Assembly (NCBI GenBank): GCA_016710335.1
Contig: JADJXQ010000004.1
Span: 186,001 to 250,000, forward strand
DNA: 64,000 bases
Direction of reading: 5' to 3'
Source: Rhodospirillales bacterium
Lineage (GTDB): Bacteria > Pseudomonadota > Alphaproteobacteria > Rhodospirillales > Defluviicoccaceae
Numbering within the stretch: position 1 is the stretch's first letter; each line of letters starts with the position of its first letter. Both the position numbers and the translations under genes were made by a program. The notes under the pieces are model-generated. The model was not told the origin of the DNA. It saw nothing but the letters and a program-made list of their open reading frames with translations, and ran no database searches. Shown in pieces: positions 59,276 through 64,000 of this stretch.

Positions 59276-59556
59276 GGCGAGGCTCCCGGAATGGCGTCGG
59301 GTCGGAAGCGCAGAGACTATAGAAGCCTGCGCCCTGCCGCCAATGCTACTGGTGCCGGCGGCGCGAACTGTCACTATCGTGGTTCGATCCGTAGGGATGA
59401 ATCCCATCAATCGGTTGAGGCGAGCAACCACATGACAGGTAGTTTCCGGTCGCACATGAAGACGCCGTTGCGGGAGATCGTCCCATTTCGTCGCTGACTC
59501 CGCCGGATCCGGATTTCGAGCGCCGCGCCCGGGAGAGCTTCGCGCGGCAGGGGATC

Positions 59557-59940
59557 ATGAGCCATATCGGCGCGGCGATGGTCGCGATCGGGCCGGGGTC
59601 GTGCGAGATCCACCTTCCTTACGGCGAGCACCTGTCGCAGCAGCACGGGTTTTTCCACGGCGGCGTCGTTGCCACCATCGCCGACTCGGCCGCCGGATAT
59701 GCCGGCTTTTCATTGATGCCGCTCAACGCCGGTGTGCTGACGGTGGAGTTCAAGATCAATCTCGTCGCCCCCGCGGATGGCGAATTGCTGATCGCCAGAG
59801 GGACCGTCGTTCGGCCCGGCCGCACGCTGACCGTCAGCAACGCCGAGGTTTCGGTGGTCAAGCAGGGCAGCGAGCGCGTCTGCGCCATCATGCAACAGAC
59901 GCTGATGACCATCGTCGGCCGCGCCGACGTGGTGGGGTGA
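59557..59940 (+). CDS. PaaI-type hotdog-fold thioesterase
   Basis: A 127-residue (as annotated) acyl-CoA thioesterase fold. The hotdog helix and catalytic strand are seen in LSQQHGFFHGGVVATIADSA, with the HGG(V/A)-x(n)-D pattern of PaaI-type hydrolases, and ARGTVVRPGRTLTV is a typical second strand. The conserved part seems to begin about 20 residues earlier (TPPDPDFERRARESFARQG), but that upstream stretch has no ATG, GTG or TTG start in frame; only CTG or ATT codons precede it. The true N-terminus therefore needs checking. It lies 105 bp before the isovaleryl-CoA dehydrogenase gene. Confidence 0.8.
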   Translation: MSHIGAAMVAIGPGSCEIHLPYGEHLSQQHGFFHGGVVATIADSAAGYAGFSLMPLNAGVLTVEFKINLVAPADGELLIARGTVVRPGRTLTVSNAEVSVVKQGSERVCAIMQQTLMTIVGRADVVG

Positions 59941-60045
59941 TGCGATTGGCGTTGAACGAGCCTTGCCGGCTTCGCTAAGGTTCCGTGTATAAAGGCGTGA
60001 AATGCTGGCGTATAGTCGGCTTCAAGAAGCGCCAAGGGAGGGACC

Positions 60046-61218
60046 ATGCCGAGCAACGCCTATTCGGGATTGAACTTCGCGCTCGGTGACGCGGCCGACA
60101 TGCTGCGAGATTCGGTGCGGAGCTTCGCGTCCGACGAGATCGCCCCGCGCGCCGCCGACATCGACCACGCCAACGTCTTCCCGGCCGACCTGTGGCAAAA
60201 GATGGGCGACCTGGGCGTGCTCGGCATCACTGTCGAGGAGGAGTATGGCGGCGCCGCCATGGGCTATCTCGAGCACGTCGTGGCGATGGAGGAGATCAGC
60301 CGCGCCTCGGCCTCGGTGGGACTGAGCTACGGCGCCCACTCCAACCTCTGCGTCAACCAGATCCGCCGCAACGGCACCGATGATCAGAAGCAACGCTACC
60401 TGCCGAAGCTGATTTCGGGCGACTTCGTCGGCGCCTTGGCGATGAGCGAAACCGGCGCCGGCTCCGACGTGATCGGCATGCGCACCCGCGCGGTCAAGAC
60501 CGGAGATCGCTACGTCCTCAACGGCAACAAGATGTGGATCACCAACGGCCCCGACGCCGACGTCCTGGTCGTCTACGCCAAGACCGATCCGGACGCGGGA
60601 CCCCGCGGGATCACCGCGTTTCTGATCGAGCGCGGCTTCAAGGGGTTCTCGACGGCGCAGAAGCTCGACAAGCTCGGCATGCGCGGCTCCAACACCTGCG
60701 AGCTGGTTTTCCAGGACTGCGAGGTGCCGGAGGAGAACGTCCTCGGCCCCGTCAACCGCGGCGCGAGCGTGCTGATGAGCGGTCTCGACTACGAGCGGCT
60801 GGTGCTCGCCGGCGGGCCCATCGGCATCATGCAGGCCTGCATGGACATCGTCGTCCCCTACGTCCACGAGCGCCGCCAGTTCGGCGAGCCGATCGGCGCC
60901 TTCCAGCTCATGCAGGCCAAGCTCGCCGACATGTACACCACCATGAACGCCTGCCGCGCCTATGTGTACGCCGTGGCGCAAGCCTGCGACCGCGGCGAGA
61001 CCACCCGCAAGGACGCGGCCGGGGTCATCCTCTACGCGTCGGAGCGGGCGACCTGGATGGCGTTGGAAGCGATCCAGTGCCTCGGCGGCAACGGCTACAT
61101 CAACGAGTACGCCACCGGCCGCCTGCTGCGCGACGCCAAGCTCTACGAAATCGGCGCCGGCACCAGCGAAATCCGCCGCTGGCTGATCGGCCGCGAGCTG
61201 TTCGAGGAGACGGGGTGA
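60046..61218 (+). CDS. Isovaleryl-CoA dehydrogenase
   Basis: A 390-residue acyl-CoA dehydrogenase. The FAD/substrate motifs [17 protein letters not shown] and [12 protein letters not shown] are present, and the family C-terminus [32 protein letters not shown] is intact. The Glu used as the catalytic base in isovaleryl-CoA dehydrogenase lies in [12 protein letters not shown], which favours that assignment over straight-chain enzymes. It oxidises isovaleryl-CoA in leucine breakdown and passes electrons to ETF. The methylcrotonyl-CoA carboxylase beta gene, the next pathway step, begins 1.8 kb downstream; a toxin-antitoxin pair and an SDR gene lie between. Confidence 0.93.
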   Translation: MPSNAYSGLNFALGDAADMLRDSVRSFASDEIAPRAADIDHANVFPADLWQKMGDLGVLGITVEEEYGGAAMGYLEHVVAMEEISRASASVGLSYGAHSNLCVNQIRRNGTDDQKQRYLPKLISGDFVGALAMSETGAGSDVIGMRTRAVKTGDRYVLNGNKMWITNGPDADVLVVYAKTDPDAGPRGITAFLIERGFKGFSTAQKLDKLGMRGSNTCELVFQDCEVPEENVLGPVNRGASVLMSGLDYERLVLAGGPIGIMQACMDIVVPYVHERRQFGEPIGAFQLMQAKLADMYTTMNACRAYVYAVAQACDRGETTRKDAAGVILYASERATWMALEAIQCLGGNGYINEYATGRLLRDAKLYEIGAGTSEIRRWLIGRELFEETG

Positions 61219-61241
61219 CAAACTGTCATTGTAACTATCAA

Positions 61242-61270
61242 TTGACATGGGAACATTTGTCTGCCACAAT
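61242..61270 (+). promoter_or_regulatory. Putative sigma70-type promoter for the toxin-antitoxin pair
   Basis: A perfect TTGACA (61242-61247), a 17-bp spacer and CACAAT (61265-61270) lie 38-66 bp before the antitoxin ATG, in an AT-rich stretch directly after the dehydrogenase stop codon. It gives the toxin-antitoxin genes their own promoter. Such promoters are usually autoregulated by the antitoxin. Confidence 0.6.
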
Positions 61271-61307
61271 CTCATCTGAGGTTCAGGGCAGATGTTGTGA
61301 GGTCAAA

Positions 61308-61820
61308 ATGTTGCATCCGACACCACCGGTTCGCCAGTCAATGGGAGAGATCGTGCAGGGTCTTCCGACCGTGTCCGCCAGGATTCTCGCGCTGTATCGT
61401 GCCGGGTACTCGCGGTCCGAAATTCATCGTTACCTGGGGAAGCGGTACCAGCACGTGCGAAACGTTCTTGTCCAAGCCGGCTACCTTAAGCCTCAGTTGG
61501 ACCAGCCCGCCGACGGAGACACAGCCGGTTCCTCTGCCCTTGAAGTTCAGGATGATGTCGCCGAGCATGCCCGGGTGACCATCGGTCCTGGTGGCCGGAT
61601 CGTCATCCCAGCACCCTTCCGCGAGGCTCTTGGCCTGAAAGAGGGGGATGCCGTCGTTATTCAACTGGAAGACGAGGAATTGCGTCTCGTCAGCTACGAG
61701 ACTGAATTGCGCCGCATCCGGGAACTTGTCTCGCAACATGTTCCGGAGGGCGTCAGCCTGGTGGACGAGTTGATCGCTGAGCGCCGGCGAGAGGCGGAAC
61801 GAGAACTACGAGGTGACTAG
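61308..61820 (+). CDS. AbrB/SpoVT-type antitoxin with an extra N-terminal helix-turn-helix
   Basis: A 170-residue protein. Residues about 87-135 form the swapped-hairpin AbrB domain (ARVTIGPGGRIVIPAPFREAL), the DNA-binding fold of many VapB and MazE antitoxins, followed by a toxin-binding tail. Before it, residues 15-55 (SARILALYRAGYSRSEIHRY) look like a separate helix-turn-helix, an unusual addition. The ATG at 61308 follows GAGGTCAAA. The coding sequence overlaps the toxin gene by 8 bp. It probably neutralises the PIN toxin and represses the operon. The mazE/vapB label is by domain only. Confidence 0.82.
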   Translation: MLHPTPPVRQSMGEIVQGLPTVSARILALYRAGYSRSEIHRYLGKRYQHVRNVLVQAGYLKPQLDQPADGDTAGSSALEVQDDVAEHARVTIGPGGRIVIPAPFREALGLKEGDAVVIQLEDEELRLVSYETELRRIRELVSQHVPEGVSLVDELIAERRREAERELRGD

Positions 61821-62196
61821 TGCGGTGCTGGATGCTTCCGCCATGCTTGCGTTCATCTTGAGGGAACCCGGCCATGAAAAGGTTTTTCCTCATCTTGGGA
61901 ATGGCATGGCATCCGCGGTCAACATTGCCGAAGTGGGGGCGCGACTGTGCGACAAGGGATTATCGATAGCCGAGGCACGCCGCACGATCGAACGTCTTTA
62001 CCTTGAGGTCGTCGCGTTCGACGTACGACTGGCCCGCATCTCGACAGCCGTTCGCGCGGCCACGCGAACCTGCGGTCTTTCGCTCGGAGATCGCGCCTGT
62101 CTCGCCCTGTCGCTGGATCGACGCCTGCCGGTTCTCACGGCAGATCGTGCGTGGAAGACGGTCGAAATCGGCGTGTCGATCGAACTGATCAGATAG
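61813..62196 (+). CDS. vapC: VapC-type PIN-domain ribonuclease toxin
   Basis: A 127-residue PIN-domain protein. The metal-binding acidic residues are in SAVLDASAMLAFI (Asp), NIAEVGARL (Glu), LSLGDRACLALS (Asp) and PVLTADRAW (Asp), the complete VapC set. VapC toxins cut tRNA or rRNA and stop growth when the antitoxin is degraded. It starts at GTG 61813, 8 bp inside the antitoxin gene, so the two are translationally coupled in the usual antitoxin-first order. Confidence 0.88.
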   Translation: MTSAVLDASAMLAFILREPGHEKVFPHLGNGMASAVNIAEVGARLCDKGLSIAEARRTIERLYLEVVAFDVRLARISTAVRAATRTCGLSLGDRACLALSLDRRLPVLTADRAWKTVEIGVSIELIR

Positions 62197-62221
62197 ACAC
62201 AAGAGGGGAAGGGACCCGCGC

Positions 62222-62908
62222 ATGCCGACCTGTCTCATCACTGGCGCCAACAGGGGATTGGGGCTGGAGTTTGCCCGGCAGTATGCCGCCGACGGCTGGG
62301 ACGTGATCGCCACTTCGCGCAGCCTGGTGTACGCGGACGACCTCAAGTCGATCGAAGGCAAGGTCGAGCTGCATGCTCTCGACGTGACCGACTTTGCGCG
62401 TGTGGAGGCTCTGGGCCAGTCCCTGCGCGATCGCCCCATCGACGTGCTGATCAACAACGCCGGCGTCCATGGCGACCCGACGGAGGCTGCCTTCGACGAT
62501 CTGGATTACCGGACGTGGGCGGAGGTGATGCGGATCAACGTCATGGCGCCCTTGAAAATGAGCGCCGTGTTCGTCGAGCAAGTGGCCAAGAGCCGCCAGA
62601 AGCGCATCGCCACCCTCTCAAGCAAGATGGGCAGCATGGGCGAGAACACGTCCGGCGGGACGTACATCTATCGTTCCTCGAAAGCTGCGCTGAACGCGGT
62701 GATGAGAAGCCTGGCGCTGGATCTGAAGTCGCGCGGCATTGCCCTCGTCATCCTGCACCCCGGCTGGGTGCGGACCGACATGGGCGGCCCCCATGGCTTG
62801 CTCGATCCGCCCGAAAGTATCTCGGGGATGCGCCGGGTCATCGCCGAACTCAATGTCGAGAACACCGGCCGCTTCGTCAATTACGACGGATCCGAAGTTC
62901 CCTGGTAG
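62222..62908 (+). CDS. Short-chain dehydrogenase/reductase
   Basis: A 228-residue classical SDR. The cofactor motif TGANRGLGLEFA, the structural NNAG (INNAGVHGD), and the catalytic YRSSK with the preceding Ser (TLSSKMGSM) are all present. The Arg after the cofactor glycine motif (SRSLVYADD) hints at NADP preference. The substrate is unknown. It follows the toxin gene by 25 bp and precedes the carboxylase gene by 153 bp, in the same direction. Confidence 0.9.
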   Translation: MPTCLITGANRGLGLEFARQYAADGWDVIATSRSLVYADDLKSIEGKVELHALDVTDFARVEALGQSLRDRPIDVLINNAGVHGDPTEAAFDDLDYRTWAEVMRINVMAPLKMSAVFVEQVAKSRQKRIATLSSKMGSMGENTSGGTYIYRSSKAALNAVMRSLALDLKSRGIALVILHPGWVRTDMGGPHGLLDPPESISGMRRVIAELNVENTGRFVNYDGSEVPW

Positions 62909-63061
62909 GTTGACGCTGTGAAGGCAGGATCGAAACGCTGCAGGCTGCTGAATGGCTGATCCAATCGACTTCTACTTGGAGTTTTCGTCGCCCTGCGTGC
63001 GGCTGCGACCGCCCGTGCATCGTCGAAAAGTGGCTGGTCGAGGGGGGATGGTAGCGAGGCC

Positions 63062-64000
63062 ATGACCGCATTCAAAAGCGCCATCGACACTCGCTCCGAC
63101 ACGTTCAAGTCCAACCGGGAGGCGATGGAGGCGCTGGTCGCGGACCTTCGCGCGCAGGTCGGCGAGATCAAGAAGGGCGGCGGCGAGCGGGCGCGGGCCA
63201 AGCATCTGGAGCGCGGCCGCCTGCTGCCCCGGGACCGCATCCGGCGCCTGCTCGACGTGGGCTCGCCGTTCCTCGAGCTGTCGCAACTGGCGGCGCACGG
63301 GATGTACGGCGGCGAAGTGCCGTCCGCCGGGATCATCACCGGCATCGGCCGGGTGGCGGCGACGGAGTGCATGATCGTCGCCAACGACCCCACGGTAAAG
63401 GGCGGCACCTACTACGGGATGACCGTCAAGAAGCACGTCCGCGCCCAGGAGATCGCCCTGGAGAACAACCTGCCCTGCATCTACCTGGTCGAGTCCGGCG
63501 GCGCCAACCTGCCGCAGCAGGACGAAGTCTTTCCCGACCGCGACCACTTCGGGCGGATTTTTTTCAACCAGGCAAACATGTCTGCGGCCCGGCTTCCGCA
63601 GGTGGCCGTCGTCCACGGCTCCTGCACCGCCGGCGGCGCCTATGTCCCGGCGATGTCGGACGAAAGCATCATCGTCAAGAACCAAGGCACCATCTTTCTC
63701 GGCGGGCCGCCGCTGGTGAAGGCCGCCACCGGCGAGGTGGTGACCGCAGAGGACCTGGGCGGCGCCGACGTGCATTCGCGCGTCTCCGGCGTCTCCGATC
63801 ACTACGCCATGGACGACGGCCATGCCTTGGCCATTGCGCGGCGCGTCGTCGCCAACTTCAATCGGGTGAAGCGCCCCCGCCTGGATCTGCGCCCGGCGCG
63901 CGATCCCGCGTACGATCCGCACGAGATCTACGGCACGGTCCCCGCCGACACCCGGAAGCCCTACGACGTGCGCGACGTCATCGCCCGCATCGTCGACGGC
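63062..64000 (+). CDS. mccB: Methylcrotonyl-CoA carboxylase beta subunit (partial, runs off the window)
   Basis: The first 313 residues of a biotin-dependent carboxyltransferase. The N-terminus carries [18 protein letters not shown], and the acyl-CoA core includes the oxyanion-forming [18 protein letters not shown] and [18 protein letters not shown], then [17 protein letters not shown]. The [15 protein letters not shown] stretch is characteristic of the MccB/3-methylcrotonyl branch. It carboxylates 3-methylcrotonyl-CoA, the step after isovaleryl-CoA dehydrogenase in leucine breakdown. The ATG at 63062 is the first plausible start; the 3' half is beyond the window. Confidence 0.9.
   Translation, partial: MTAFKSAIDTRSDTFKSNREAMEALVADLRAQVGEIKKGGGERARAKHLERGRLLPRDRIRRLLDVGSPFLELSQLAAHGMYGGEVPSAGIITGIGRVAATECMIVANDPTVKGGTYYGMTVKKHVRAQEIALENNLPCIYLVESGGANLPQQDEVFPDRDHFGRIFFNQANMSAARLPQVAVVHGSCTAGGAYVPAMSDESIIVKNQGTIFLGGPPLVKAATGEVVTAEDLGGADVHSRVSGVSDHYAMDDGHALAIARRVVANFNRVKRPRLDLRPARDPAYDPHEIYGTVPADTRKPYDVRDVIARIVDG

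Noticed and set aside
61813..62196. Defence island
   Set aside because: The toxin-antitoxin pair stands alone among metabolic genes; I see no restriction-modification, CBASS, Gabija-like or other defence genes in the window.

Overview
The window is GC-rich (roughly two thirds G+C), densely coding DNA from an alphaproteobacterium, most likely of the order Rhodospirillales. This rests on gene families and gene order: a DUF2336 protein, an alphaproteobacterial RNase E with a long acidic/basic tail next to amiC and a PBP1A gene, a SUV3-like helicase beside an S4-domain gene, FdxA with CarD, xerC-DUF484-priA leading into atpHAGDC, and rlmE beside a Ppx/GppA gene. Species assignment is not possible from the window alone.

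Layout. 1-4.6 kb: tandem-domain universal stress protein, then a minus-strand DUF2336 gene overlapping a PAS-GAF-GGDEF-EAL c-di-GMP gene. 4.8-7.2 kb: a divergently read FecR/cadherin-like surface or secreted protein behind a good sigma70-type promoter. 7.2-10.1 kb: two tandem c-type cytochromes, a HAD phosphatase, a low-Mr tyrosine phosphatase and a Sir2 deacylase. 10.1-12.1 kb: a malyl-CoA-lyase-type protein with a divergent AccA-like paralogue. 12.2-16.4 kb: M48 protease with TPRs, a gamma-glutamyltransferase-like lipoprotein that has lost its nucleophile, and an aminotransferase. 16.4-23.9 kb: RNase E, cell-wall amidase, PBP1A. 24-25.2 kb: a lower-GC orphan gene with its own promoter. 25.2-31.7 kb: S4 RNA-binding protein, SUV3-like helicase, protein-isoaspartate methyltransferase, TRIC-type membrane protein, HtpG. 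31.8-35.5 kb: small hypothetical, TerB-like protein, FdxA, CarD, a degenerate PPP-type phosphatase and a SLOG-fold putative molybdenum carrier. 35.6-42.4 kb: large-subunit catalase, cold-shock protein, AsmA-like protein, EEP-family enzyme, AqpZ, tRNA-Gln(CTG). 42.5-49.5 kb: Ppx/GppA, RlmE, dihydrolipoyl dehydrogenase, small membrane protein, MFS and DASS transporters. 49.5-58.8 kb: a frameshifted xerC, DUF484, PriA and the F1 ATP synthase operon, with a palindromic repeat pair between atpD and atpC. 58.9-64 kb: SnoaL-like protein, hotdog thioesterase, and isovaleryl-CoA dehydrogenase separated from the start of the methylcrotonyl-CoA carboxylase beta gene by a VapBC-like toxin-antitoxin pair and an SDR gene.

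Most of the window is core chromosome. The clearest departures are degenerate enzymes that look conserved as folds but not as catalysts (GGT-like, PPP-like, AccA-like), the low-GC orphan, the VapBC insertion in a leucine-degradation locus, a family of 27-nt palindromes with paired stem substitutions, and a single-base frameshift in xerC. I found no CRISPR array, prophage, rRNA or insertion sequence, and no clearly new multi-gene defence system. The best candidates for undescribed biology are the degenerate phosphatase/SLOG pair and the malyl-CoA-lyase/AccA-like pair.
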